Source: DASVTU01 sp036387415
GTDB lineage: Bacteria > Acidobacteriota > Blastocatellia > Pyrinomonadales > Pyrinomonadaceae
Direction of reading: 5' to 3'
Assembly: GCA_036387415.1 (NCBI GenBank)
Contig: DASVTU010000022.1
Span: 1 to 64,000 of the forward strand
DNA length: 64,000 nucleotides
Made by a program: the position numbers and the translations under genes
In this document: piece after piece, positions 25,816 to 35,777 of the stretch
How the letters are laid out: each line of letters begins with the position of its first letter
How positions within the stretch are numbered: the first letter of the stretch is position 1
The notes under the pieces: generated by a model
What the model was told of the DNA's origin: nothing
What the model saw: only the letters and a program-made list of their open reading frames with translations
The model's database searches: none

Positions 25816-27144
25816 TCAGGTTGCGGGCTGCACGATGACGACGGCGCGGTTCGTCTTCACAAGGTACTTTCGGGCGACTCGCCGCACGTCATTCGCCGTC
25901 ACGGCCAGTATGCGGTCGAGTTCGGTGTTGATGCGGTTCGGGTCGTCGTAATAGAGCGTCGCGCGCGCGAGGAAACTCGCCCTGCCGAGCGCCGTGCCGA
26001 GTTGCTCGGCCGAGTATTGGCGTTCCTGTAACCCCGCCCTGTCCATCTCGGCCGGCGTCACCCCTTCGCTCCGAATCCGCGATATTTCCGCATCAATAAT
26101 CGCTTCAACTTTCTCCACGCCGACGCCCGCCGACAGCGCCGCCCCGACGCGGAAAAGGCTCTGCCCGCGCGACTCGGCGACTCCTTCGGGCACACTCGCG
26201 GCTAATTTCCTGGCGACGAGCGCCGTATAGAGGCGGGACGTCTCGCCCTGCCCGATAATGTCGGCGAGGATATTCAGCGCGTACCAGTCGGGGTGGTTGC
26301 TCGGGACGGTTAAATACGCCGACAGGTAGGTGGCGGCGCCGGCGCGTGAGCCGTTGATGACTTTGCGCCGCTCAAGAGAAGACCGTCGGCGGTCGAACTC
26401 GGCCTTCGGAGGCGCCGGCCGGCGTGGGGCCGCGCCGAAATGACCGCCGACTATTTTCTTCGCATCACCCGCCTTGAAATTCCCGACGACGACCAGCACC
26501 GCGTTGTTCGGAACATAATAGGTTGAGAAGAATGCCTTCACCCTCTCGGGCGACAGGTGATTCGGACCCGGCCGTGAGCAGGCCGCGCCGTACTTGAAAG
26601 CGGAGTCGCTATAAATCAACTCAAGCAGCGTTTCCTGCGCCCGGCCGAAACGGCTCTCGTCTAACTTCCCGCACCCGTTGCGGATGGCGAGGAGCTGCGC
26701 GTCTATGTCCGTTTGATTGACGTCCGGCGCAAGTAACAGGCGGGCGAGCGTTGACAACGCGGAGTCTAACTGGCCGGCGGGGGCCTCGGAATAGTAACTG
26801 GCACGTTCCTGATTAAGAACGCCCTCGACCGGCACGGTTTTTTCGCCGCGCGTCTGAGGTAATGTTTGCAACAGGATATTTTGAAGCAGGCCGGCTAACC
26901 CGGCCTGTTCGGGATTCTCTCTTCTCGACCCGGCGTCAAAAGAGATGTTGACGGCGACGCCGGACTCCGCCTCGTCGGGCGCGAGCAAGACTCGTAAACC
27001 GTTTGCCAGTTTATAGCTCTCGAAACTGACGCGACGATTTTTAAGTTGACCTTCCGGGCTGCCGCCTGACCCCGGGCTGCTCTGCGCCCAAGTTGTGCAA
27101 GCAGGCAAAGCCAGGAAAACCAGCAGTAAAAAGATTCGATTCAT
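25816..27144 (-). CDS. M16-family peptidase-like lipoprotein lacking the zinc motif
   Basis: A 442-aa protein beginning MNRIFLLLVFLALPAC, a short signal with lipobox LPAC (Cys16), so it is probably lipid-anchored in the periplasm. The rest follows the two-lobe M16 (pitrilysin/processing-peptidase) fold: YKLANGLRVLLAPDEAESG, NISFDAGSRRENPEQAG, then YVPNNAVLVVVGNFKAGDAK and LSAYLTVPSNHPDWYALNIL. The inverted zinc motif HxxEH that normally follows AGL is replaced here by GLLQN (85-89), so it cannot be an active metallopeptidase by the known mechanism. Bacterial M16 enzymes often pair an active with an inactive subunit; no active partner is next to it. The start at 27144 is preferred because the lipoprotein signal begins there. 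Confidence 0.9.
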   Translation of the reverse strand: MNRIFLLLVFLALPACTTWAQSSPGSGGSPEGQLKNRRVSFESYKLANGLRVLLAPDEAESGVAVNISFDAGSRRENPEQAGLAGLLQNILLQTLPQTRGEKTVPVEGVLNQERASYYSEAPAGQLDSALSTLARLLLAPDVNQTDIDAQLLAIRNGCGKLDESRFGRAQETLLELIYSDSAFKYGAACSRPGPNHLSPERVKAFFSTYYVPNNAVLVVVGNFKAGDAKKIVGGHFGAAPRRPAPPKAEFDRRRSSLERRKVINGSRAGAATYLSAYLTVPSNHPDWYALNILADIIGQGETSRLYTALVARKLAASVPEGVAESRGQSLFRVGAALSAGVGVEKVEAIIDAEISRIRSEGVTPAEMDRAGLQERQYSAEQLGTALGRASFLARATLYYDDPNRINTELDRILAVTANDVRRVARKYLVKTNRAVVIVQPAT

Positions 27145-27392
27145 CTTCTTCACGGATTCACAATTAACGAGAAGCCATCCTGAGCAGGTCGGGCGTCTGT
27201 TCATCGAGCCGGTATCTTATATGACTTGTCCGACGGCGCGAAGCACGGTAAACGTGTCGTCACGCTCCGAACCGACGCGGACACGGGCGGGCCGCAACGC
27301 CGGCCGGTGTGTTGATGTTATGCTTGTGTCCGGTGCTGTTCTTTTCGCGGCGGAGGCGTGTGCGCCGAGGTTAATACCGGCAAGGAGGAAGA

Positions 27393-28280
<888 letters not shown>

Positions 28281-28434
28281 CGCCGCCGCACGGTACGCCT
28301 CGTCACCGCTTCGGGGCCGTTCGTCACATTTTGGTGGTTGATTTCCACGCACGGTCTATCCTGTAAGTCATGCCGAAGATACCGCCGGGCCTGTGCGCCC
28401 CCGGCGAGGTACATATCAAACCTTAGGGAGCATG

Positions 28435-29901
28435 ATGAACACACGCCGCGCCTTGCTGAAAAGTGTCCGCGAAGTTATCGGCCCTGCCCTCACCCTGCGC
28501 CGGGCCGTCGTGACGTGCCTGCTGCTCGCGGCGTCGCCCGCGGTCTACGGCAACGACGGCGCGTGGCCGCAGTTCCGTGGGCCGGACTCGAACCCCGTGG
28601 GGTCGCACGCGCGGCTGGCCGACCGCTGGTCGAAGACCGAGAACGTCGAATGGTCGCGGGAGATACCGGGGCGCGGGTGGTCTTCGCCCATCGTGACGGG
28701 CGGCAGGGTGTACCTGACCACCGTCACGACGGAGGGCAAGTCGAAGCCGCCGCAGACGGGGACGGAGTACAGCAACGAGTACGCCGCGGAGCTGATGAAG
28801 CAGGGGCTTTCGATGGAGCAGGTGCTTGAGAAGCTGAAGGCGCGCGACATCGAGATGCCGGACGAGGTGGCGCTGCACTACTTCCTCTACTGCCTGAACC
28901 TGAAGACCGGCGAGGTGGAGTGGCGGAAGGAGTTCCACGCGGGGCGGCCGCCGGGCGGTCGCCACCGCAAGAACAGCTTCGCCTCGGAGAGCCCCGTGAC
29001 CGACGGCAAGGCCGTCTACGTGTACGTGGCGAACCTGGGGCTGTGGGCGTTCAACCTCAAGGGGAAGCAGTTGTGGACGACGCCGCTCGAAGCGCACCCC
29101 GTCTACCTCGACTTCGGCACGGGCAGCTCGCCCGCGCTCGCCGGCGACCTGCTGGTGGTCGTCAACGACAACCAGCGGCAGCAGCACATCGCCGCCTTCG
29201 ACAAGCGGACGGGCCGGCAGGTCTGGCGCACGAACCGCGACCTCGGCGGCAAGACGCAGCCGGTGCAGCGCTCGGGGTGGGCGACGCCCTTCGTCTGGCG
29301 CAACGCACTGCGCACGGAGGTCGTGACGGTGGGGCCGGACGTGGCCGTCAGCTACGACCTGAAGGGGAAGGAGCTGTGGCGGTTGTCGGGGATGGCGGTC
29401 ACGCCCGTCCCGATGCCCTTCGCCTACGGCGGGCTGCTGTACGTGGACGGCGGGCGCGGCAAGTCGCTGTTCGCGCTCCGCCCCGGCGCCGCGGGCGACG
29501 TCTCGCTCAAGGAGGGTCAGACCTCGAACCGGTTCGTCGTCTGGTCGCAGCCGCGCGCCGGGACTTACCTGCCGACGCCCGTGGCTTACGACGGAGCCGT
29601 CTACGCGCTGACCGAGACGGGCATCCTGAGCCGCTTCGACGCGAAGACCGGGGAGATGACATACAAGACGCGGATTGACCCGGCGGCGTCGAACTTCACG
29701 ACCTCGCCCTGGGCCTACAACGGCCGGCTGTTCTGCCTGAGCGAAGAGGGGCAGACGTTCGTCATCGCGGCGGGCGAGAAGTTCCAGCTTCAGCACGTCA
29801 ACGAACTGGACGAGATGGCCCTGGCGTCGCCGGCGCTGGTCGGCGAACGCCTGCTGATACGGACGGAGAGCCGGCTCTACTCGATTCGCCGCGAACGATA
29901 A
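28435..29901 (+). CDS. PQQ-like beta-propeller secreted protein
   Basis: A 488-aa protein starting MNTRRALLKSVREV with a hydrophobic export signal (TCLLLAASPAVYGN). The mature part starts WPQFRGPDSNPVG, typical of a large family of outer-membrane assembly BamB-like/PQQ-like WD proteins in soil bacteria, and repeats blades such as YCLNLKTGEVEWRKEF, AFDKRTGRQVWRTNRD and SYDLKGKELWRLSG. No PQQ-dehydrogenase catalytic Asp/Glu set was recognised, so enzymatic activity is not claimed. Two ATGs are adjacent (28432, 28435); the second has better spacing from AGGGAG. It is monocistronic. Confidence 0.88.
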   Translation: MNTRRALLKSVREVIGPALTLRRAVVTCLLLAASPAVYGNDGAWPQFRGPDSNPVGSHARLADRWSKTENVEWSREIPGRGWSSPIVTGGRVYLTTVTTEGKSKPPQTGTEYSNEYAAELMKQGLSMEQVLEKLKARDIEMPDEVALHYFLYCLNLKTGEVEWRKEFHAGRPPGGRHRKNSFASESPVTDGKAVYVYVANLGLWAFNLKGKQLWTTPLEAHPVYLDFGTGSSPALAGDLLVVVNDNQRQQHIAAFDKRTGRQVWRTNRDLGGKTQPVQRSGWATPFVWRNALRTEVVTVGPDVAVSYDLKGKELWRLSGMAVTPVPMPFAYGGLLYVDGGRGKSLFALRPGAAGDVSLKEGQTSNRFVVWSQPRAGTYLPTPVAYDGAVYALTETGILSRFDAKTGEMTYKTRIDPAASNFTTSPWAYNGRLFCLSEEGQTFVIAAGEKFQLQHVNELDEMALASPALVGERLLIRTESRLYSIRRER

Positions 29902-30030
29902 GCGGCAACCTTCCTGAACGACTCCCGGCCCACCCGGCAAAGCTCTGCCCCTTCAGGTCTTCAGGTGGTCAGCCTGACTTTCCCCCATCACTCTGACCGC
30001 CCCCTTCCAAACTCCTGACACGCCAGTCAA

Positions 30031-30060
30031 CGTATTCCCGAGGCTTTACACGGGAATACG
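30031..30060. promoter_or_regulatory. Perfect 10-bp inverted repeat upstream of subtilase
   Basis: CGTATTCCCG (30031-30040) and CGGGAATACG (30051-30060) are exact complements around a 10-base spacer. The repeat is 105 bases before the subtilase ATG, with no T tract after it, so an operator is more likely than a terminator. It could also act as a hairpin in the leader RNA. Confidence 0.55.
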
Positions 30061-30164
30061 CGCCTCCGTGCGGCCGGGAGCCGTGGCACCGTGGTTGCCC
30101 CAAGCTTCCGGCCGGCCGGGTTCGTGTGGCCGCGGAACTCAATCGAACTCTGGATGACGACCAC

Positions 30165-32093
30165 ATGAAACCGCCCGGAAAATCAACCCTCCCATACGTC
30201 GCCCTGAGCGCCTTGCTACTCACCTTCTGTCTCGGGGGGCTGACGTGGCGACCCGTCGGCGCCGCCAACGGGCCCGCGAATCAGGGCAGGTCGAAGAAGG
30301 ATAAAGTCTCTCCCGACCTGCGCGCGCGCCTGTCGGCGGGGCGTGAAGGCGGGCAGGCCGTCGAGGTCGTGCTACAGCTCAACGGCAAGCCGACCGGCCG
30401 GCTCAACGCGCTCCTCCGGCGCGAGGGCGTGCGCCTCAGGGACGCCTTCGACAACTTCGACTCGATGGCCGTGAGCCTCCCGCCCGGCGCGGTCGAGGAG
30501 CTGGCGTCGTTCGACGAGGTGGAAGTCGTCTCGCCCGACCGCCCCGTGGGGAGGCTGGGCTTCATCGAGGGCGCGACGGGCGCCGAGGAGATGCGGCGGC
30601 AGTCGGGCAACAGCGGCTACAAGGGCAAGGACATGAACGTCGCCGTGCTCGACTCGGGCGTTGACAAAGACCACCACCAGATAGGCGGCCGCATCTCTTT
30701 CATAAAGGACTTCACCGGCGAGAACCGCACGGACGACCCCTACGGGCACGGCACACACGTCGCCTCGCTCGTCGCGGGCACCGACCACGTCTCGCACGGC
30801 GCCTACGAGGCCCCGGCGCCCGACGCCAACGTCATCAGCCTCCGCGTCCTCGACGCGAACGGCGTGGGCACCACCTCGAACGTCTTGCGCGCCCTCCAGT
30901 GGGTGCTGGCCCCGACCGACCCTAACAAGCCGACCGGGGAGAAGAACTACACGAAGTACAGGATTCGCGTCGTCAACATCAGCCTCGGCGCCCCGGCCGT
31001 GGACTCATACAAGGTGGACCCGCTCTGCGTCGCCGTGCGCAGGCTGGTTGACGCCGGCATCGTGGTCGTCGCGGCCGCCGGCAACGACGGGACGGACGCC
31101 GCGGGGGGGAAGACCTACGGGCGCATCCACTCGCCCGGCAACGAGCCCTCGGCCATCACGGTCGGCGCCTCGAACACCTTCAACACGCAGTCGCGCGCCG
31201 ACGACGTCGTGACCACCTTCAGCTCGCGCGGGCCGACCCGCGGCTACGCGGTCGTGGACGGCGTGAGGCAGTACGACAACGTTATCAAGCCCGACCTCGT
31301 CGCCCCCGGCAACAAGGTCGTCGCGGCGCAGGCGAAGTTGAACGGGATAGTCCGCGACCACCCCGGGCTCGGCTGCACGCCGCGCAGCGGCGACAACCAC
31401 AAGATGATGATTCTGAGCGGCACCTCGATGGCGACGCCGCTCGTCTCCGGCGCCGCCTCGCTGCTGCTTCAGGCCAACCCGAAGCTCACGCCCAACATGG
31501 TGAAGATGATTCTCCAGTACACGGCGCAGCCGCTCGCCGGGGCCAACATGCTGGAGCAGGGTGCGGGGCAGCTCAACGTCGAGGGCGCGATGCGGCTCGC
31601 CAAAGTCGTCCGCACCGACCTCACGAACCAGACGGCGGTCGGCACGCCGCTCCTGACGACGCCGACGGCGCCCGCACTCTATACGACGCTCGACGGCTAC
31701 ACCTTCCCGTGGGCGCAGGGCGTGCTGCTGAACCGCCGCTACGCGACGGGGACGAGCCTTGTCACGAAGTACCAGCGCGTCTACGACCTCGGCATCGCCT
31801 TCGGGGACGGCATCGCCTTCGGCGACGGCATCGCCTTCGGCGACCTCGTCTTCACCAGCGGCGGCATGCCTTTGGGGACGGGGATAGCCTTCGGCGACGG
31901 CATCGCCTTCGGCGACGGGATTGCGTTCGGCGACGGCATCGCCTTCGGCGACGGCATCCTGATGGGCGACGGGCAGGTGGCGGGCGACGGCATCCTGATG
32001 GGCGACGCCGCGTGGGCGTCGTTCGTCATGACGAACGGCGACAACGCCCCCGGCATGCCCGTGGTGCTGGAGGACGGCACGGTCACTTACTAA
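30165..32093 (+). CDS. Secreted S8 subtilase with C-terminal hexapeptide repeats
   Basis: A 642-aa exported protease. The signal peptide (KSTLPYVALSALLLTFCLGG) is followed by a propeptide of about 100 residues (VVLQLNGKPTGRLNALLRRE). The catalytic domain shows Asp in VAVLDSGVDKDH (about 162), His in YGHGTHVASL (about 196), the oxyanion-region AAAGNDG, and Ser in LSGTSMATPLVSGAA (about 419). The last 115 residues are unlike other subtilases: twelve consecutive six-residue units, mostly GIAFGD, then a short tail. There is no good ribosome-binding site; the ATG at 30165 is chosen because the signal follows. The GNAT gene starts five bases after the stop. Confidence 0.93.
   Translation: MKPPGKSTLPYVALSALLLTFCLGGLTWRPVGAANGPANQGRSKKDKVSPDLRARLSAGREGGQAVEVVLQLNGKPTGRLNALLRREGVRLRDAFDNFDSMAVSLPPGAVEELASFDEVEVVSPDRPVGRLGFIEGATGAEEMRRQSGNSGYKGKDMNVAVLDSGVDKDHHQIGGRISFIKDFTGENRTDDPYGHGTHVASLVAGTDHVSHGAYEAPAPDANVISLRVLDANGVGTTSNVLRALQWVLAPTDPNKPTGEKNYTKYRIRVVNISLGAPAVDSYKVDPLCVAVRRLVDAGIVVVAAAGNDGTDAAGGKTYGRIHSPGNEPSAITVGASNTFNTQSRADDVVTTFSSRGPTRGYAVVDGVRQYDNVIKPDLVAPGNKVVAAQAKLNGIVRDHPGLGCTPRSGDNHKMMILSGTSMATPLVSGAASLLLQANPKLTPNMVKMILQYTAQPLAGANMLEQGAGQLNVEGAMRLAKVVRTDLTNQTAVGTPLLTTPTAPALYTTLDGYTFPWAQGVLLNRRYATGTSLVTKYQRVYDLGIAFGDGIAFGDGIAFGDLVFTSGGMPLGTGIAFGDGIAFGDGIAFGDGIAFGDGILMGDGQVAGDGILMGDAAWASFVMTNGDNAPGMPVVLEDGTVTY
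31791..32006 (+). repeat. Twelve in-frame 18-bp (hexapeptide) repeats in the subtilase
   Basis: 216 bases equal twelve 18-bp units. Nine code for GIAFGD or GILMGD-like hexapeptides, and units 4, 5 and 11 are degenerate but keep the register. Near-identical DNA copies of GGCATCGCCTTCGGCGAC suggest recent slippage or unequal exchange. A regular hexapeptide with one hydrophobic residue and Gly-Asp per turn would suit a beta-solenoid; that is inference. Confidence 0.9.
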
Positions 32094-32098
32094 AGCCG

Positions 32099-32923
32099 AT
32101 GAGAGTCACCCCGCTTTCACAGAGTCACGGCCCCGAGGCGCTCGCGTTCCTCGCCGAGCGGCCCGTCGACAACGTGATTATGTCCGGCTTCATCCGCGAC
32201 AACGGGGTGGTGAGCCCGCAGAACCGGGGCCACTTCTACGGCTGCTGGAACGGGGCCGGCGCGCTCGAAGGCGTCGCCCTCGTCGGGCACGGCGTCTCGT
32301 TCGACTCGCGCTCCGAGGCGGCCACCGAGGTGTTCGCCTCGCTCGCAAGGAAGTTCCCCGAGTCGCACCTGCTGATGGGCGAGAGCGGGCAGGTTCGCAG
32401 GTTCTGGCGCTACTACGCCCCCTCGGGCGCCGAGCCGCGGAAGCTGCGCGACGTCACCATCCTCGAACAGCGCCGCCCGTTCGAGGGCTGCGAGGAGGTG
32501 TGCGACCTGCGCCCCGCGCTCCCCGAAGAGGCCGACGAGGTGGCGGCGCTCCACGCCGCGATGGTTCTGGAGGAGACCGGGACCGACCCGCTCCTGACCG
32601 AACCCGAAAGCTTCCTCGCGCGATGTCTGAGGCGCATCGAGCGCGGCAGGACGTGGGTCTGGTCGGCGGCCGGGCGCATCATCTATAAGGCGGACGTTGT
32701 CGCCCTGACGCCCGAGGTCGCCTACGTCGAGGGCGTCTACATGAGCCCGCAGGAGCGTGGCAAGGGGCACGGCCGCCGCTGCTTCGCGCAGACCGGGCGG
32801 CAGCTCCTGAAGCACGCCGGCTCGGTCTGCCTGTTCGTGGACGAGGGGAACCGCCGCGCGCGCGACTTCTACAGGAGCGTCGGCTACACGCCGTCGCGCC
32901 GCTACAACATCCTCTACTTCTAG
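32099..32923 (+). CDS. GNAT family acetyltransferase with N-terminal DUF4081-like region
   Basis: A 274-aa protein beginning MRVTPLSQSHGPEALAFLAE. The N-terminal half (HFYGCWNGAGALEGVALVGH; LLMGESGQVRRFWRYY) resembles the DUF4081 region found before GNAT domains. The C-terminal half is a GNAT fold: LRPALPEEADEVAALHAAMV, the acetyl-CoA loop YMSPQERGKGHGRR (pattern Q/RxxGxG/A), and CLFVDEGNRRARDFYRSVGY. It should transfer an acetyl group from acetyl-CoA to an unknown amine. The ATG lies five bases after the subtilase stop, so the two genes are probably cotranscribed, though a functional link is not obvious. Confidence 0.9.
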   Translation: MRVTPLSQSHGPEALAFLAERPVDNVIMSGFIRDNGVVSPQNRGHFYGCWNGAGALEGVALVGHGVSFDSRSEAATEVFASLARKFPESHLLMGESGQVRRFWRYYAPSGAEPRKLRDVTILEQRRPFEGCEEVCDLRPALPEEADEVAALHAAMVLEETGTDPLLTEPESFLARCLRRIERGRTWVWSAAGRIIYKADVVALTPEVAYVEGVYMSPQERGKGHGRRCFAQTGRQLLKHAGSVCLFVDEGNRRARDFYRSVGYTPSRRYNILYF

Positions 32924-32937
32924 GCCGGCTGAAACCC

Positions 32938-35202
32938 TTGAGTGCGGACGCGAACCCGACGCGCTGGCAGCGCCTGACCGACCCTTACCGCCGACTCGTC
33001 GTCGCGGCCGGGGCGGCCATCTGTGTCCACTCGGCGTTTAAGCTCCCCGTCAACCGCCTCGACTTCGGGTTCCTGCTGCTGTTCCTCATCACGGTCGCCG
33101 TCAGCTCGCGGGTCTCGGTGCCGATTCCGCGGGTCAACGCCACCGTCACCGTCTCCGACACCTTCATCTTCCTGACGTTCCTCCTCTACGGGACGGAGGC
33201 GACCGTCACGCTGGCCGCCGTCGAAGGGCTCTGCGCCGGCGCGCGGCTGAGCAGGCGGCCGCTGACGGTGCTGTGCAACGCGGGCGCGCTGGCCTGCGCG
33301 ACCTTCGTCGCGGGCACGCTGGCGCGGCTGGCCTTCGGCGAGGTGACCGACTTCGCGCACCTCCCCGTCTCGACCTCCGTCAGCTTCATCTGCCTGCTGG
33401 CGCTCGCGCAGTACGCGGCGCACACCGGGCTCGGCGCCGCCTACCTCGCGTTGAAAGAGAGCCGGCCCGTCTGGCGCACCTGGGCGCAGCACTACCTCTG
33501 GGCCTCCGTGACCTACTTCGTCGGGGCGCTCCTCGCGGGCGTGCTGGCGAAGCTCACGCAGGCCGTCAGCTTCTACTCGCTCCTCTTCCCCCTGCCCGTC
33601 ATCGCCATCGTCTACCTCTCCTACCGGAAGTACCTCGAAGAGGTGCGCTCGACCGCGGCGCAGGCCGAGCGCGCCGAGCGCGAGCGGGCCGAGGCCGAGC
33701 ACGCGCGCGCGGAGGCCGAGAGCCTGCGCGCCGAGCAGGCCGAGCGTCACGTCGAAGAACTGAGCCAGTACGTCGCCAAACTCGAAAGCGCGCGCGACGA
33801 GCTGCGCGAGAGCAAGGAGCACTTCCGCCACGCCGCCTTCCACGACGTGCTGACCGGGCTGCCGAACCGCGCCCTCTTCACCGACCACCTCCGGCTCGCG
33901 GTCGAGCGCGCCAGGCGGGACGCCCACTACGCCTTCGCCGTGCTCTTCCTCGACCTCGACCGATTCAAGAACATCAACGACAGCCTCGGCCACATGTACG
34001 GCGACAAGCTGCTCGTCGAGATAGCGCGCAGGCTCCAGTCCTGCACGCGCCAGTTGGACACGGTGGCGCGCTTCGGCGGCGACGAGTTCGCCGTCCTGCT
34101 CGACGGCACCGGCGGCCCCGAGATGGCCGCGCGCGTGGCCGAGAAGATTCAGTCGGAGCTTCGCACGCCGTTCGACCTCCACGGCCACGAGGCGTTCACC
34201 TCCGCGAGCATCGGCATCGCGCTGAGCTGCACGGGCTACGCCAACCCCGAGGACGTGCTGCGCGACGCCGACACGGCCATGTACCGGGCGAAGGAGGGCG
34301 GCAAGGCGCGGCACGAGGTCTTCGACCACACGATGCACACGCGCGCCGTGACCATGCTCAGGCTTGAGAACGACCTGCGGCGGGCGCTCGAACGGGGCGA
34401 GCTGCGCGTCCACTACCAGCCCATCATGTCGCTCAGGTCGGGCGGGCTGGCGGGCTTCGAGGCGCTCGTCCGCTGGGAACACCCCGACCGGGGGATGGTC
34501 TCGCCGGCCGAGTTCATCCCGCTGGCGGAGGAGACCGGCCTCATCGTCCCGCTCGGCCAGTGGGTGCTGGAGGAGTCGTGTCGCCAGCTTCGGGAGTGGC
34601 AGGACGCCTCGCCGCTGAACCGCACCCTTCTGGTGAGCGTGAACCTCTCGGGCAAGCAGTTGTCGCAGCCCGACGTCGTGGAGCGCGTGCAGGGCGTGCT
34701 GCGCGCGACGGGGCTCGACCCGCGGAGCCTGAAGCTTGAGATTACGGAGAGCGTGGTGATGGAGAACGCCGAGGCGGCGGCGGCCGTCCTCACCCGGCTG
34801 CGCGCGCTCGGCGCGGGACTCTCGATAGACGACTTCGGCACCGGCTACTCCAGCCTCTCCTACCTGCACCGCTTCCCCGTCAACACGCTCAAGGTTGACC
34901 GCTCCTTCGTCGGCCGGATGGCCTCGGGCGACGAGAACCTTGAGATAGTGCGCACCGTCGTCACGCTCGCGCAGAACCTCGGGATGGAGGTGGTGGCGGA
35001 AGGCATCGAGACCAGCGAGCAGCTCAACCTCCTCAGGGCGCTCAGGTGTGACTTCGGGCAGGGCTACCTCTTCTCGAAGCCGCTCCCGGCCGCGGCCGCG
35101 GCGGCGCTCCTCCAAAGCGACGGCGGCCTCGCCGGCAGGACATTCGTCACCGAACTCGAAGCACCGAAGACAATCGAACTGGCGGACGGCTACTCGATGT
35201 GA
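32938..35202 (+). CDS. Membrane GGDEF-EAL cyclic-di-GMP signalling protein
   Basis: A 754-aa protein, probably starting at the TTG at 32938 fifteen bases after the GNAT stop; no ATG precedes the first membrane segment. Residues 15-225 contain about seven hydrophobic helices (a MASE-like sensor), then a charged coiled coil (ERAERERAEAEHARAEAESL). The diguanylate cyclase domain keeps the active motif RFGGDEFAVLL (about 380), and the phosphodiesterase domain keeps GFEALVRWEHP (about 507), LEITES and DDFGTGYSSLSYL (about 631). Both activities could be present. Such proteins set cyclic-di-GMP levels controlling biofilm or motility; the signal sensed here is unknown. It probably belongs to the same transcript as the subtilase and GNAT genes. 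Confidence 0.94.
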   Translation: MSADANPTRWQRLTDPYRRLVVAAGAAICVHSAFKLPVNRLDFGFLLLFLITVAVSSRVSVPIPRVNATVTVSDTFIFLTFLLYGTEATVTLAAVEGLCAGARLSRRPLTVLCNAGALACATFVAGTLARLAFGEVTDFAHLPVSTSVSFICLLALAQYAAHTGLGAAYLALKESRPVWRTWAQHYLWASVTYFVGALLAGVLAKLTQAVSFYSLLFPLPVIAIVYLSYRKYLEEVRSTAAQAERAERERAEAEHARAEAESLRAEQAERHVEELSQYVAKLESARDELRESKEHFRHAAFHDVLTGLPNRALFTDHLRLAVERARRDAHYAFAVLFLDLDRFKNINDSLGHMYGDKLLVEIARRLQSCTRQLDTVARFGGDEFAVLLDGTGGPEMAARVAEKIQSELRTPFDLHGHEAFTSASIGIALSCTGYANPEDVLRDADTAMYRAKEGGKARHEVFDHTMHTRAVTMLRLENDLRRALERGELRVHYQPIMSLRSGGLAGFEALVRWEHPDRGMVSPAEFIPLAEETGLIVPLGQWVLEESCRQLREWQDASPLNRTLLVSVNLSGKQLSQPDVVERVQGVLRATGLDPRSLKLEITESVVMENAEAAAAVLTRLRALGAGLSIDDFGTGYSSLSYLHRFPVNTLKVDRSFVGRMASGDENLEIVRTVVTLAQNLGMEVVAEGIETSEQLNLLRALRCDFGQGYLFSKPLPAAAAAALLQSDGGLAGRTFVTELEAPKTIELADGYSM

Positions 35203-35460
35203 GGGGCCGTCCCTCCCGCGCCGAACGCCCCCGGGCCACGGCCGCGCCCGCCGCGCGCCCAACTTTTTGCGACCTGTGGCTCCGCCGCCGCGGCGACGCC
35301 GGCCCCGACGAGTCTGTGGGGCGTCGCAAGCTAATCCAAAAAACCGGCGGGCGTCATTAAGTCAATTCTTACATTTTTTGTGACGGCAAGCCGACGGTGA
35401 AGTCGCAGCAAGCCTGCCTTCCGGGGTCGAGTTGGTGAACGTCGCCAGGGGGTTGTTTGC

Positions 35461-35777
35461 TTACCCCCCGTGTTTACGTCTCAGCCATGCGACCTCTTCG
35501 CCGCCGAGGCCCTTAAGAGTTACGGCGCAGAGTGCGCCCGCCGCGCCCTTCGAAGGGTCCGACTCGTCGGCCGCGTCCAAGCCGCCGAGCGCGCCCCTGT
35601 AGAGCGGGCGGCGAATGACCTGAGCGCGCCTGTCCCCCTGTCCACGCCGATCTCTATCAGGTTGAATTTGGCGTCGTCGAGGCGCCAGTAGAGCGGCGGC
35701 GGCGGAAAGGCGAAGGACCGCGCGGGAGGCGTCTCGGACTCCCGCGCGATCCTCACGCTAACGTCCAGAGGGATCAT
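35461..35777 (-). pseudogene. Frameshifted small gene, about 105 codons
   Basis: From the ATG at 35777 (AAGGA about 12 bases upstream) the frame reads MIPLDVSVRIARESETPPAR, then LYWRLDDAKFNLIEIGVDRG, with normal composition to about 35610. Past that point this frame turns into an Arg/Ser/Thr-rich sequence. The adjacent frame instead continues with normal composition (LGGLDAADESDPSKGAAG, LCAVTLKGLGGEEVAWLRRK) to a TAA at 35463-35461. The total of 317 bases is one short of 106 codons, so a single missing base explains the break. It could be a real frameshift or a sequencing error. I do not recognise the family. Confidence 0.45.

Noticed and set aside
32920..35262. Long minus-strand frame opposite the GGDEF-EAL gene
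   Set aside because: Repetitive charged composition with no domains; the plus strand encodes full GGDEF and EAL motifs.
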